Shown: positions 16,675 to 25,570, counted from the first letter of the stretch. The stretch: DNA of 64,000 nt from Sinorhizobium meliloti 4H41 (GCF_000375585.1 NZ_AQWP01000002.1:992001-1056000); one strand, 5' to 3'. The notes: a model not told the origin generated them from the sequence alone. Numbers and translations: made by a program.

Positions 16675-18339
16675 CTAGGCTGTCTGGCGATTTGTCGAGG
16701 GGCTGCGCGGGGCGATTCCCGCAGGCTGGCGGCGCTTGCCGCCGGTGATGAACTCCACCGCCTTGTCGGCGACGACCAGCACGGCGGCGTTGGTGTTGCC
16801 GGAAACGATAGTCGGGATCGCGGATGCATCGATGACCCGGAGCCCTTGGACCCCGCGGACCCGCATCTCGGCGTCGAGCACGCCGCCGGCGTCGCCATTT
16901 CGGGCCATGCGACAGGTGCCGACCGGGTGATAGACGGTCTTGACGAACCGCCGGGCATGCTCGGCGAGATCCGCATCGGACACCTTGTCGGGACCGGGAA
17001 ACACCTCGCGCGCGATCATCGACCGCAGGGGCTCCTGCCGCAGGATTTCACGCGCGCGGCGAACGCCGCCGATCGACAGGCGCAGGTCCTCCGGATCGGC
17101 CAGATAGTTCGGATCGACCAGGGGCTGATCCTTTGGATCGGCGGAGGCGAGCCGTACCGAGCCGCGCGAACGCGGCCGGGCAACGCAGGAATTCAGTGTG
17201 AGCCCGTGGCTGGCCTCCTGATCCGTATGGTCCTTGTCCAGATAGACCGTCGGTACGCAAAACTGCTGAACCTTCGGGTCGCCGCCAAGATCGTCGGGAT
17301 CGAAGAAGGCGCCCGCCTCGACGCCGTTGGACGTCACCGGCCCGCTACGGTTGAGAAGATATTCGAGGCCGTTGCGCATCTGCTTCCAGCCACGATCGTG
17401 CCCGTAATAGCCGAATGGTCCGTTACAAAGCGCCACGACCGGCGTCTCGGTGTGGTCCTGCAGGTTGGCACCGACGCCCGGCAGGTCGACAAGCGTCGAA
17501 ATGCCATGGGACTTCAGATGATCCCCAGGCCCGATTCCCGAGAGCATCAGAAGTTTCGGCGTCGCGATGGCGCCGGCGGCAAGCAGCACTTCGCCATCGC
17601 AGCCGGCTTCGGCGACAGACCGTCCGCTACCGTTCCCGGAATAGCGTACGCCGACGGCGCGGTCGTTCTCGATGATGAGTGAATGAACGAGACAGGAAGT
17701 CTTCACGTCCAGCCGGCCGCTCGCCATGGCGGGGCGCAAAAAGGCATCGACTGCCGAGCAGCGCCGACCGTTGCGCGTCGTCACCTGATAGGCGCCCGCA
17801 CCGCGCTGGCTTCGACCGTTGAAATCGCCGTTATGCGGCAGGCCGATGCCCTGGGCCGCCAGGACGAAGGCGCGCGAGAGCTCGCAGATGTGCTCGAGAT
17901 CCGACACTTTCCACGGACCGCCGACACCATGATAGTCGTCGTTCAGCCGCGCATTGTCCTCCATGGCCGTGAAATAGGGCAGCAGCGCATCGTAGGACCA
18001 TTGATCGTCACCGATCTCGTCCGCCCAGCCGTCGTAGTCGGCCGGCTGGCCGCGCATATAGACCATCGCGTTGACCGACGAACCGCCGCCGAGCACGCGT
18101 CCTTGCGGCACGATGGGCCTTCGGCCCCCGAGCCGGGCCTGCGCCACGGACTTGTAGAACCACATGTATTTCTCGACGCCGAGCAGCTTGACGAAGCCGG
18201 CGGGCATGCGGATCAGCGGATTGCGGTCGTCCGGTCCCGCCTCCAGGACCAGCACCCGCGCGCCGTGCTCGCCCGCAAGCTTGCCGGCTGCAAGACAACC
18301 CGCCGTTCCGCCGCCGACGACGATGTAGTCGTAGCTCAC
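16675..18339 (-). CDS. GMC-family FAD-dependent oxidoreductase
   Basis: This 554-residue flavoprotein belongs to the glucose-methanol-choline family. The N-terminus has the FAD dinucleotide-binding motif V-V-G-G-G-T-A-G-C-L-A, then G-R-V-L-G-G-G-S-S-V-N and, near the C-terminus, the active-site segment Y-H-P-V-G-T-C-R-M with the catalytic histidine. Its start overlaps the upstream ATPase stop by 4 bp (ATGA). Family members oxidise alcohols such as choline, polyols and sugars; in this importer operon a polyol or sugar substrate is more likely than choline, and no betaine aldehyde dehydrogenase is next to it. Confidence 0.9.
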   Translation of the reverse strand: MSYDYIVVGGGTAGCLAAGKLAGEHGARVLVLEAGPDDRNPLIRMPAGFVKLLGVEKYMWFYKSVAQARLGGRRPIVPQGRVLGGGSSVNAMVYMRGQPADYDGWADEIGDDQWSYDALLPYFTAMEDNARLNDDYHGVGGPWKVSDLEHICELSRAFVLAAQGIGLPHNGDFNGRSQRGAGAYQVTTRNGRRCSAVDAFLRPAMASGRLDVKTSCLVHSLIIENDRAVGVRYSGNGSGRSVAEAGCDGEVLLAAGAIATPKLLMLSGIGPGDHLKSHGISTLVDLPGVGANLQDHTETPVVALCNGPFGYYGHDRGWKQMRNGLEYLLNRSGPVTSNGVEAGAFFDPDDLGGDPKVQQFCVPTVYLDKDHTDQEASHGLTLNSCVARPRSRGSVRLASADPKDQPLVDPNYLADPEDLRLSIGGVRRAREILRQEPLRSMIAREVFPGPDKVSDADLAEHARRFVKTVYHPVGTCRMARNGDAGGVLDAEMRVRGVQGLRVIDASAIPTIVSGNTNAAVLVVADKAVEFITGGKRRQPAGIAPRSPSTNRQTA

Positions 18340-19430
18340 GCGACGATACTCTCGACCTTGCCCGCCTGCGACCGCGGGAACAGCAACAGGTGCTCCGGGT
18401 CGATCGAGACCGGCACCGCCTCGCCGCGCTTGGGCGTGACCGACGGATGGGCGACCAGGGTGAACCGTGTATCGCCGACGTCGACGAAGATCAGATTCTG
18501 ATCCTGCAACTCTTCCGTGATGAAGACCTTGCCGTCGAGGCGCAGCGGGCTGTCGCCTTCGATCGAAAGAAAATGCGGCCGGATCGCCGCGAGGCCCCCC
18601 TCGCCGATAGCCTGCGCGGCGGCATGAAGACGCTCCGGCAAAACCAGCTTCCGGCCTTCGAACTCGATCCCCCAGCCGCCGTTCGCCGCCACCACGCGGC
18701 AGTCGAAGAAATTGATCGGCGGCTCGCCCACGAAACCGGCAACGAACGCGTTCTTCGGGCGGGCATAGACCTCGTCGGGCACCGCCATCTGCTGGATTTC
18801 GCCGTCGCTCATCACCATGACCCGGTCGGCGAGCGCCAATGCCTCCTCCTGGTCATGGGTGACGTAGATCATGGTGTAGCTGAACTTCTGGTGAAGGCTC
18901 TTGATGAAGCGGCGCATGCGGTAGCGCTGGCGCGTATCCAGATGCGAGATCGGCTCGTCGAGAAGGAACATCGCAGGGTTGCGCACCAGCGCCCGTGCCA
19001 GGCCGACACGCTGCGCCTGTCCGGAGGAGAGGCCCTTCGGCTTGAGGTTCAGGAGCGGCGTCAGCTCCATCTTCTCGGCAATGTCGCGGACCTGGCGGTC
19101 GATTTCCCTGTTGTCGACATTGGCCGAACGCAGCGGAAAGGCGATGTTCTCGTAGATCGAGATCGTCGGATAGAGCGCGTAGGACTCGAAGGACATGGCG
19201 ACGTTCCGGTCGCGGGCGCGCACCTCGTTGACGCGCCTGCCGTCGAAATAGATGGCCCCCTCGGTGATCGTCTCCAGACCGGCGATCATACGCATCGTCG
19301 AAGACTTTCCGCAGCCCGAGGGGCCGAGAATGGCGACGAACTCGCCATCGGCAATTTCGAAATCGATGCCGTGCACGGCCTGGAAGGCGCCATAGCGCTT
19401 GACGAGTTTTTCAGCTCTGATGGATGCCAT
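18336..19430 (-). CDS. CUT1 sugar ABC transporter ATPase, intact H-loop subunit
   Basis: The 364-residue protein is a MalK/UgpC-like ATPase: Walker A G-P-S-G-C-G-K42-S, signature L-S135-S-G-Q-A-Q-R, Walker B F-L-L-D-E-P, switch histidine in V-T-H-D-Q-E-E, and a C-terminal TOBE-like domain of about 120 residues. Two changes stand out: the Q-loop glutamine is replaced by glutamate (S-F-E82-S-Y-A-L-Y) and the signature reads LSSGQ instead of LSGGQ. It partners with the second ATPase encoded 3 bp upstream, as GlpS and GlpT do in the rhizobial glycerol importer. Confidence 0.92.
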   Translation of the reverse strand: MASIRAEKLVKRYGAFQAVHGIDFEIADGEFVAILGPSGCGKSSTMRMIAGLETITEGAIYFDGRRVNEVRARDRNVAMSFESYALYPTISIYENIAFPLRSANVDNREIDRQVRDIAEKMELTPLLNLKPKGLSSGQAQRVGLARALVRNPAMFLLDEPISHLDTRQRYRMRRFIKSLHQKFSYTMIYVTHDQEEALALADRVMVMSDGEIQQMAVPDEVYARPKNAFVAGFVGEPPINFFDCRVVAANGGWGIEFEGRKLVLPERLHAAAQAIGEGGLAAIRPHFLSIEGDSPLRLDGKVFITEELQDQNLIFVDVGDTRFTLVAHPSVTPKRGEAVPVSIDPEHLLLFPRSQAGKVESIVA

Positions 19431-19433
19431 TTG

Positions 19434-20543
19434 TCAAACTCCTGCGGAAGGCGTCGCGTGCGTGACCGCCAGGGCGTTCTGGAACAGATGAATGGCATCG
19501 CGCGGGAAGGCGATGGCGACCGTTTCGCCGACACCGAGCGGCGTGCCGGCGGGCACCGAGACGGAAACCTGGTCGCCGCCGATGCCAACCAGTGCGATCT
19601 TCATGTAGCCGAGGTTCTCGATGACATCGACGCGGCCGCGAAGCGCGTTGGAATCTCCCTCCCGGGCGATCCGGACCTCGTTGGAGCGGAAACCCACCTG
19701 GATCCGCGAGCCGGGCTCGTCGTCGAGGTCCCGGACGGCCTCGGCCGCAAGCGAGGCCACCGGCATTCCGTCCGCCGTAACGAAATCGACGTTGCCGTCG
19801 TTGCGCCGCGGCTTCACGGAGATGAAGCTCATCGGCGGGTCGCCGACGAAGGAAGCGACGAAGGCGTTGGCGGGCCGGTGATAGAGATCGGCGGGTTTGC
19901 CGACCTGCTCCAGCTTGCCGGCATTGAGTACGGCGACGCGGTCGCCGAGCGCCAATGCCTCGCGCGACGAAGTCGTGGTGAAGACGACAGTCGCGGCCAG
20001 GTCCTCCGCCAGCGCCTTCAGTTCGGCGCGTATCTTGTGGCGCAGTTTCGCGTCGAGATGGCCGACCGGCTCATCGAGAAGATAGATATCGGCCGGCCGG
20101 ATGATCGCACGGCCGAGCGCGACGCGCTGGCGCTGCCCGCCGGAAAGGAAGCCCGGCCGCCGCTCGAGCAGGTGCCCGATGCCGAGAATCCCGGAAATCC
20201 GCCTGACCCGCGCCTCGATCTCGGCGCGGTCGAAACCGCGCGCCTTCAGCGGAAAGGCGAGGTTCTCGCCGACCGAAAGGTGGGAATAGAGCGCATAATT
20301 CTCGAAAGCCATGGCCGCGTCGCGTTTTTCCGGCGGCACGCGCAGAATGGACGTACCGTTGCGCAGCACGTCGCCGCTGGTCGGCTTGGATATCCCCGCC
20401 AGGATGTTGAGAAGCGTGCTCTTGCCTGCGCCGGCAGGCCCGTAGATCACCAGGAATTCCCGGTCCCGCACGGCAAGATCGATCTTGCGCAGCGCGACCT
20501 TGGCAAGCCCATATCGCTTGTGGACGGATCTCAATTCGTACAT
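19434..20543 (-). CDS. CUT1 sugar ABC transporter ATPase, degenerate H-loop subunit
   Basis: The 369-residue ATPase has intact Walker A (G-P-A-G-A-G-K41-S-T), signature (L-S-G-G-Q137) and Walker B (Y-L-L-D157-E158-P), plus a C-terminal TOBE-like domain. The switch histidine is replaced by threonine (F-T-T-T191-S-S-R-E-A-L), and the Q-loop has glutamate (A-F-E81-N-Y-A-L-Y). The same H-to-T change occurs, to my knowledge, in GlpS of the rhizobial GlpSTPQV glycerol importer. The start overlaps the upstream membrane-protein stop by 1 bp. The two different ATPases probably form a heterodimer with one weakened site. Confidence 0.9.
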   Translation of the reverse strand: MYELRSVHKRYGLAKVALRKIDLAVRDREFLVIYGPAGAGKSTLLNILAGISKPTSGDVLRNGTSILRVPPEKRDAAMAFENYALYSHLSVGENLAFPLKARGFDRAEIEARVRRISGILGIGHLLERRPGFLSGGQRQRVALGRAIIRPADIYLLDEPVGHLDAKLRHKIRAELKALAEDLAATVVFTTTSSREALALGDRVAVLNAGKLEQVGKPADLYHRPANAFVASFVGDPPMSFISVKPRRNDGNVDFVTADGMPVASLAAEAVRDLDDEPGSRIQVGFRSNEVRIAREGDSNALRGRVDVIENLGYMKIALVGIGGDQVSVSVPAGTPLGVGETVAIAFPRDAIHLFQNALAVTHATPSAGV

Positions 20544-20785
20544 CAGAGGTCCTCCTGCATCAGGGCGGCAACGTCGGCCTCGGCCTGCCGACGCTCGGCG
20601 ATAAAACGATTGCGCGCGCGGACGACGAAAGCCGCAGAGATCGCGAACGCAACGATGTTCATGACGATGACGGACACCGACCGGCTGGTGAAATACGGCT
20701 CGATCAGGCCGAGCCAGACGAAAACGATGCCGACATAGATGAGGATGACGCGGAAGCCGGTGTCCCAGCCTTGACTGAAGCTCAT
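20543..20785 (-). CDS. Small membrane protein of the sugar importer operon
   Basis: This 80-residue protein has two predicted transmembrane helices (about residues 12-32 and 36-57) and a charged C-terminal tail rich in R, E and A. It lies between the second permease (4 bp gap) and the first ATPase (1 bp overlap), so translation is coupled. I do not recognise a named family. Small integral membrane proteins (such as the DUF2160 type) accompany GlpSTPQV-type importers, and this could be an analogous accessory subunit. It is real by position and coding context; its function is unknown. Confidence 0.75.
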   Translation of the reverse strand: MSFSQGWDTGFRVILIYVGIVFVWLGLIEPYFTSRSVSVIVMNIVAFAISAAFVVRARNRFIAERRQAEADVAALMQEDL

Positions 20786-20789
20786 GACC

Positions 20790-21650
20790 TTATCCTCTCA
20801 CAGCGCCGAAGGTCAGGCCTCGGACCATGTAGCGTTGCATGGCCAGCACGAAGACCAGCATCGGCAGGACGCTGATGGTGGCAGCGGCCGCGACCGGGCC
20901 CCAGAGAATGCCTTGCAGGGTGAAGAAGGACTCGACGCCTACCGTCACGGTGCTCGCGGCCTTGCGGGTCAGGATGTAGGCGAAGAGGAACTCGTTCCAG
21001 CTGAAGATCAGCGTGAACACCCCGGTGACCGCGATGCCGGGGGCGGCCAACGGGCACACGACCTTGGCCAGGACCTTCAGCCGCGACAGGCCGTCGAGAC
21101 GGGCGGAATGTTCGAGCTCGCGGGGAATGTCCTGGAAGAAGGACACCAGCAGCCAGATGGCGAAAGGCAGGTTGAACACCGTATAGGAGATGATCAAAGC
21201 CCCCGGCTGATCGAGGCCGATGCCGAAGAAGCGGCCGATGCCGGTCTTGCCGACATCCCGAAAGATCAGGAAGTAAGGCAGGATCACCGCAATCGCCGGA
21301 AACATCTTTGTCGACAGGATGAAAAAGAGCAGATGGCCGTCGCCGACATTGTAGCGGGCAAAACTATAGGCCGCGAGCGACCCCGTGACGACGACGATGA
21401 TCGTCGAAGCGACGGAGATGAACAGCGTGTTCTTGATGTAGAACAGGAAGTTCTTGTCGTAGATCGCGTGCGTGTAGTTTTCGAGCGTCGGGGTGAACAG
21501 GAAGCGCGGCGGCGACACCATGACCGCATCGGCGGGCTTGAACGAGGTGATGATCATCCAGGCGATCGGAAAGACGATGAAGCCGAGCACGAGCACGATC
21601 AGGCCGTAGCGGAGCGCTTCCTTGGCGAAACTTGATTCACGTTGCAGCAT
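20790..21650 (-). CDS. CUT1 sugar ABC transporter permease, MalG-like
   Basis: The 286-residue inner-membrane protein is a BPD_transp_1 permease with about six transmembrane helices. The EAA-type loop that docks the ATPase is visible as E-L-E-H-S-A-R-L-D-G-L-S-R-L. I chose the ATG ending at 21650 (M-L-Q-R-E-S-S), 10 bp after the partner permease gene, because the extra upstream residues belong to that gene read in another frame. It forms the channel with the product of the gene at 21661-22602. Confidence 0.92.
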   Translation of the reverse strand: MLQRESSFAKEALRYGLIVLVLGFIVFPIAWMIITSFKPADAVMVSPPRFLFTPTLENYTHAIYDKNFLFYIKNTLFISVASTIIVVVTGSLAAYSFARYNVGDGHLLFFILSTKMFPAIAVILPYFLIFRDVGKTGIGRFFGIGLDQPGALIISYTVFNLPFAIWLLVSFFQDIPRELEHSARLDGLSRLKVLAKVVCPLAAPGIAVTGVFTLIFSWNEFLFAYILTRKAASTVTVGVESFFTLQGILWGPVAAAATISVLPMLVFVLAMQRYMVRGLTFGAVRG

Positions 21651-21660
21651 GGCGCTCTCC

Positions 21661-22602
21661 TCAGCCTTCCGATGCACGGGACGAAAATTGGGTGAGCAGC
21701 GGGCGCAGCGCGAAGAGGCTTGCGACCAGCATGGCGTAGAGGAAGAAGATCGCCATGGTGGATGCATAGTCCATCCGGAACAGCTTCAGGCCCGTACGGT
21801 AGAGATAGAAGGTCATGGTTTCGGTCACCGTGCCCGGTCCGCCGCGCGTGAGCACCGCCACCGCGTCGTACAGCCGGACGCTGTCGATGGTGCGCAGCAC
21901 GAGGACGAGGAAGAGCACCGGCTTCAGCATTGGAAAGGTCAGGGTGCGAAGCACCCGGAAGGTGCTGGCGCCATCGAGTTCGGCGGCTTCGAAAGGCTCC
22001 TTGGGCAGGGCCTGGAGACCGGCGAGCGCGATCAGCGCGACGAAAGGGGTCCATTGCCAGACATCGAACAGGATGACGGACCAGAGCGCGATCGTATAGT
22101 CGCCGAGCCAGTTGGGCTCCGGCAGCCCGACGAGACCAAGGAAGTAGTTAATCAGTCCGAACTGCGTGTCGTAGAGATAGCGCCAGAAAAGGCCCGTCAC
22201 CGCGGCCGAGGTGGCAAGCGGCAGGATCATCAGGCTGCGGATAACGCCCTTGCCGGCCGTGGCGCCGTGAATCAGGAAGGCGATGGCGATGCCGAGCACC
22301 ATTTCGAGGGTGACGGCCGTCAGCGTGAACTTGAGCGTAACCCAGACGGAGCTCCAGAAGGCCCTGTCGTGCAGCACCGCCCGGTAGTTGTCGAGACCGA
22401 CGAAATCTCCGATCCGGCCGCGCGTCAGGTCGGCGAAACGAAAGGACACGTCCAGCGCATAGGCGAGCGGCAGCAGGGCGAAGACAAGAATGACCAACAT
22501 CGCAGGCACGACGAGAAGGATCGAAAACCAGCGATCGGACATGGCAGTCGGGCTGGCCACTCCCCTTTCCCGTGACGCCGGCACGGATAGCGACTGCGAC
22601 AT
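21661..22602 (-). CDS. CUT1 sugar ABC transporter permease, MalF-like
   Basis: This 313-residue membrane protein is the MalF/UgpA-type permease, with about six transmembrane helices and the EAA loop E-P-F-E-A-A-E-L-D-G-A-S. The ATG ending at 22602 has a strong ribosome site (GGAGGAG) and begins M-S-Q-S-L-S-V; longer in-frame starts lack support. A 100-bp gap with a strong stem-loop (22654-22679) separates it from the binding-protein gene. Confidence 0.92.
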   Translation of the reverse strand: MSQSLSVPASRERGVASPTAMSDRWFSILLVVPAMLVILVFALLPLAYALDVSFRFADLTRGRIGDFVGLDNYRAVLHDRAFWSSVWVTLKFTLTAVTLEMVLGIAIAFLIHGATAGKGVIRSLMILPLATSAAVTGLFWRYLYDTQFGLINYFLGLVGLPEPNWLGDYTIALWSVILFDVWQWTPFVALIALAGLQALPKEPFEAAELDGASTFRVLRTLTFPMLKPVLFLVLVLRTIDSVRLYDAVAVLTRGGPGTVTETMTFYLYRTGLKLFRMDYASTMAIFFLYAMLVASLFALRPLLTQFSSRASEG

Positions 22603-22653
22603 CAAACTCCTCCAGAAGGTTGCGCGGGGTCGTCCGCGCCTTTCGATCGATCC

Positions 22654-22679
22654 GCATGGTGGGCAGGCGCCCACCATGC
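22654..22679 (-). other. Stem-loop between CUT1 binding-protein and permease genes
   Basis: Arms GCATGGTGGGC and GCCCACCATGC pair perfectly over 11 bp around a 4-base loop. It lies 23 nt after the binding-protein stop and lacks a T-run, so it is likely to protect the upstream mRNA or reduce downstream expression rather than terminate fully. Confidence 0.65.
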
Positions 22680-22702
22680 ATTGCGTTGAGGGATGCCTCC
22701 GA

Positions 22703-24055
22703 TCACTTGCCGATCGGGCACGGGCCGCCGCAAATCTTCTCGACTTCGCCGGCAAGCTGTTCGGCGGCCTGGCGGGCCGAGATCTGGCCGGCAGCGGCCG
22801 ATTGCAGCGGGATCTGCATCGTGTTGTAGATCTTCGCGCCGAACGGCGTGTCGAACAGGTTCGAGCGGAAGCCCTTCATCGACTCGAAGATTTCCAGGAG
22901 CGTTGCGAAATGGCCGGTCTTCGCGCGGCTCTCCGGTGCGGCGAAGGCCGGATCGGAAAGAACGCTCATCAGCGTGGAGGTCCCGCCAGCCTTGGCGAAC
23001 TCCATCTGCGCATCATGTCCGCCGATATAGGCGACGAAATCCATCGCCTCCTTCGGGTGGGCGGATGATGCGGAAACCGCCAGCAGGAAACCGCCGATAT
23101 AGGCTTTCTTCTCCGGCGCCTCGGCGACGCCCATCTGGGCTCCCGGTACTTTTTCGGTCTGCACCGCATTCGGCCACTGATCGAGGAAGAAGGAATAGGT
23201 CTGCGCGATCTGCCCGTCCTTCATCTGGTTCATGACCCCGTCATAGGTGACGGTAAGCGCGGCCGGCGGCGCGTATTTGACCAGTTCAAGATAGTCGTTC
23301 ATCGCCTTTTCGACGGCATCGACCGGTACCTTGCCTTCGTCCGTCAACCAGTCGGCGCCCTGGGACCAGAGCACGCCGGACATTTCGTCCTGGATCTCCG
23401 GGAAGGGACCAGCCATCAGGCCGACGCCGTAAAAGTCCTTGGTGAGCTTTTCCCCTTTCAGCGTCTCGCCAGCCTTGCGCGTGAAGAACTCGGCGATGTC
23501 GCGGTGCTGCGCCCAGGTGGTCGGCACGGCGAGGTCGTAGTTGAAGCGCTTCTTGAAGGCTTCCTTTTCGGTCGGGTCGTCGAACAGGTCGGCGCGATAG
23601 ATGTAACCGGCCGTGTAGGTGTAGTAAGGCAGGCCCCAGACATCGCCCTTGTACTGCGTCGTCAGCGCTGCGAGCGTCGGCGCGACATCGTCGAGTTGCT
23701 CCTTCTTGTCCGCGAAATATTCGGTCATCGGCAGAATGAAGCCGTTTTCGGCGAATTCCGCCTTTTCGGAGGTTTCGAGGGTCACGACGTCATAGGCACC
23801 CGTCTGGCCGACCATTTCGATGACCTGCTTGTTGTAGAGCTGCGAGTTGTCGATGTTGACGACATTGACCTTCACGCAGTGGCCCGCCTCGAAGCCCGAC
23901 ACCAGCTTCGCCATGGCATCCGTGTAGAAGCCCGCGATCGTGGACCATGTGATCGGCACGCGATCCGCATCCGCGCATTCCTGCGCCATGGCGGCCGGCG
24001 CCGTCGAGGTCAACAGCGCTGCGGCCAGCAATCCCTGCTTCAGCATCGTTTTCAT
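22703..24055 (-). CDS. CUT1 sugar/polyol-binding periplasmic protein
   Basis: The 450-residue protein is an SBP_bac_1-type binding protein with a signal peptide (residues about 1-24, ending A-M-A-Q-E). Two cysteines in the mature part, C-A-D near the N-terminus and C-G-G-P-C at the C-terminus, may form disulfides. The sequence W-G-L-P-Y-Y-T-Y-T-A-G contains the usual hinge-side motif. Start chosen at M-K-T-M-L, preceded by GAGGAAT. It is followed by two permeases, a small membrane protein and two ATPases, a complete importer. The GlpSTPQV-like layout suggests a polyol or short sugar as ligand. Confidence 0.9.
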   Translation of the reverse strand: MKTMLKQGLLAAALLTSTAPAAMAQECADADRVPITWSTIAGFYTDAMAKLVSGFEAGHCVKVNVVNIDNSQLYNKQVIEMVGQTGAYDVVTLETSEKAEFAENGFILPMTEYFADKKEQLDDVAPTLAALTTQYKGDVWGLPYYTYTAGYIYRADLFDDPTEKEAFKKRFNYDLAVPTTWAQHRDIAEFFTRKAGETLKGEKLTKDFYGVGLMAGPFPEIQDEMSGVLWSQGADWLTDEGKVPVDAVEKAMNDYLELVKYAPPAALTVTYDGVMNQMKDGQIAQTYSFFLDQWPNAVQTEKVPGAQMGVAEAPEKKAYIGGFLLAVSASSAHPKEAMDFVAYIGGHDAQMEFAKAGGTSTLMSVLSDPAFAAPESRAKTGHFATLLEIFESMKGFRSNLFDTPFGAKIYNTMQIPLQSAAAGQISARQAAEQLAGEVEKICGGPCPIGK

Positions 24056-24115
24056 TCTATTCCTCCCCAGTTGGTGGCCGGAGGCTCCCTGCCCCGGCAC
24101 GTGTTGGCTATGAAA

Positions 24116-25186
24116 CTAACTCCCCTCGGAGTTTCCGGCCGGTTCGGCCGGATCCCGCAGCAGACCAAGAAAGGCCGCGGTATCGGGATCGATCGGGATG
24201 CCGGTCTGCGCACGCGCGGCTTCGACACGCCATTCGCGGTCGCCAGGCGCCAGCACTTCGCCCCCCTCCTGCGCGGGCGCGGCCCGCAGCGCTTCCAGAT
24301 AAGCAGCCATGCCCCTGTTGAAGACGTCGCGTCCGCCAAATCGGTCCGGATCGATGGCAAGCAGGAAATGACCCATTCCGCGCGGGGTCGAATAATCATC
24401 CGTTCCGACCATGGGCATGAGATCGTGATCGAGGGTCATGCCCTGCAGGATGGCCGACAGCAGCGTCGCGACGCCGGCAAGAGCTGCACCCTTGAAGGAA
24501 AAATCCACACCGCCGAGCGGCAGAAGCGTCCTGCCATCGGAAGGCTCCACGGTCGGGCGGCCCGCCTCGTCGACCGCGACCCCCGCCGGCAAAGACACTC
24601 CGAGGGACTTGTAGAGGAGCAGCCGGTTCAGCGGGATAGACGAGGTTGCCATGTCGAGCAGCCAAGGCCGCGCGCCGCCGCTCGGCGCGGCAAATGCCAG
24701 GGGGTTGGTGCCGTGGAAGGCCTCGCGACCCTGAAACGGCGCCACGACCCTGTCTGAATTGGTGGTGGCAAAGCCGATCATGCCCGCCTCGGCGGCCACC
24801 CGTGCATAGGCGCCGGCCGCGCCGAAATGCGAGGAACGGATGACTCCCACCGCGCCGATGCCGCTTTCGCGCGCCAGTTCGATGGCCTGATCCATGGCGA
24901 CATAGGCCGCGTGATGGCCGAGCGCGTTGTCGCCATCCACGACGGCCGTGGCGGCCGCGGTCCGGCGGACCGTCATGCTCGGCGTGCCGTTGACCCGGCC
25001 GCCGCGCAGCACGCGGTCATAATGAACCACCAGCCGCACGCCGTGACTGTCCACCCCGATGCGCGAGGCGTGCATCATCGCCCGCACCGCTGCAGCGGCC
25101 GAGTCCTGCGCAGCGCCGGCCTGGCGCAAGGCGTTCTCGACTCGCGCTTCGAGCAAATCAGGGGCAACTAGTGTCTGGACGGACAT
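24116..25186 (-). CDS. Ldh_2-family (malate/L-lactate/ureidoglycolate-type) dehydrogenase
   Basis: The 356-residue protein belongs to the MDH2/LDH2 family of NAD(P)-dependent oxidoreductases, with the opening segment H-A-S-R-I-G-V-D-S-H-G-V-R that carries the catalytic histidine, and the nucleotide-binding stretch N-P-L-A-F-A-A-P. Members oxidise or reduce 2-hydroxy or 2-keto acids, including sugar-derived ones such as 2,3-diketo-gulonate. The start is the ATG ending at 25186; the in-frame extension reads into the regulator remnant on the other strand. It is the first gene of the 13-gene minus-strand block, 60 bp before the binding-protein gene. Confidence 0.9.
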   Translation of the reverse strand: MSVQTLVAPDLLEARVENALRQAGAAQDSAAAAVRAMMHASRIGVDSHGVRLVVHYDRVLRGGRVNGTPSMTVRRTAAATAVVDGDNALGHHAAYVAMDQAIELARESGIGAVGVIRSSHFGAAGAYARVAAEAGMIGFATTNSDRVVAPFQGREAFHGTNPLAFAAPSGGARPWLLDMATSSIPLNRLLLYKSLGVSLPAGVAVDEAGRPTVEPSDGRTLLPLGGVDFSFKGAALAGVATLLSAILQGMTLDHDLMPMVGTDDYSTPRGMGHFLLAIDPDRFGGRDVFNRGMAAYLEALRAAPAQEGGEVLAPGDREWRVEAARAQTGIPIDPDTAAFLGLLRDPAEPAGNSEGS

Positions 25187-25404
25187 GTCAAGCCTACCTG
25201 GAGATTGCGGGCGACGGGGCCTCCTCGTTCGAAGACCATGTGTGCCTTGCCGAGCTGGTCGCGAGCAGTGACGACGACGCCGCAATCGACCTCATGGGAC
25301 GGCGCATCGCGTCGACGCGAGAGCACTATCCGGCTGCGGCGAAGGCGCGCGACGCTGAAGGGGTGACGGCGACCAAGGGACGACGCCGGGCAACCCGTCG
25401 CTGA
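25187..25404 (+). pseudogene. Remnant of a GntR/FadR-type regulator (C-terminal FCD tail)
   Basis: Reading the plus strand in the frame that includes 25171-25404 gives a tail with F-E-D-H-V-C-L-A-E-L-V-A, then D-D-D-A-A-I-D-L-M-G-R-R-I, followed by A-S-T-R-E-H-Y. This matches the end of FCD domains of FadR-type GntR regulators, in which an E/D-H pair, an acidic D-A-A stretch, L-M and a final T-R recur in this order. No helix-turn-helix or earlier FCD part is present, because the dehydrogenase gene begins at 25186. It is probably the leftover of a plus-strand regulator lost in a rearrangement. Confidence 0.45.
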
Positions 25405-25471
25405 GCTCCCACCCTTCCAGCGGTCCGGCCGGAAACGGCGTTGAAGCAGCACGCCCATGCAATAGCCCTCC

Positions 25472-25486
25472 TGTAGCTTAGCTACA
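25472..25486. promoter_or_regulatory. Perfect 15-bp palindrome upstream of the Ldh_2 operon
   Basis: The sequence TGTAGCT-T-AGCTACA is a perfect dyad and its right arm continues as CTACATTT, the same core found at 11677-11684 and 25599-25606. It lies about 290 bp upstream of the dehydrogenase start and 160 bp upstream of the divergent SDR, so it could be an operator for either direction. Confidence 0.45.
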
Positions 25487-25570
25487 TTTAACCGAGACAG
25501 CGCCAGGGATAAATTAACTCGTCCCCCCGCGTAATCCGGCAATTCCACCTCTGATAGTTAGATTTTCGGA

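Noticed and set aside
25168..25458. A 96-codon minus-strand frame with a good ribosome site (AGGAGGG)
   Set aside because: It overlaps the FCD remnant on the other strand and the dehydrogenase start, is arginine-rich and matches no family I know. It could be a leader, but I cannot support it.
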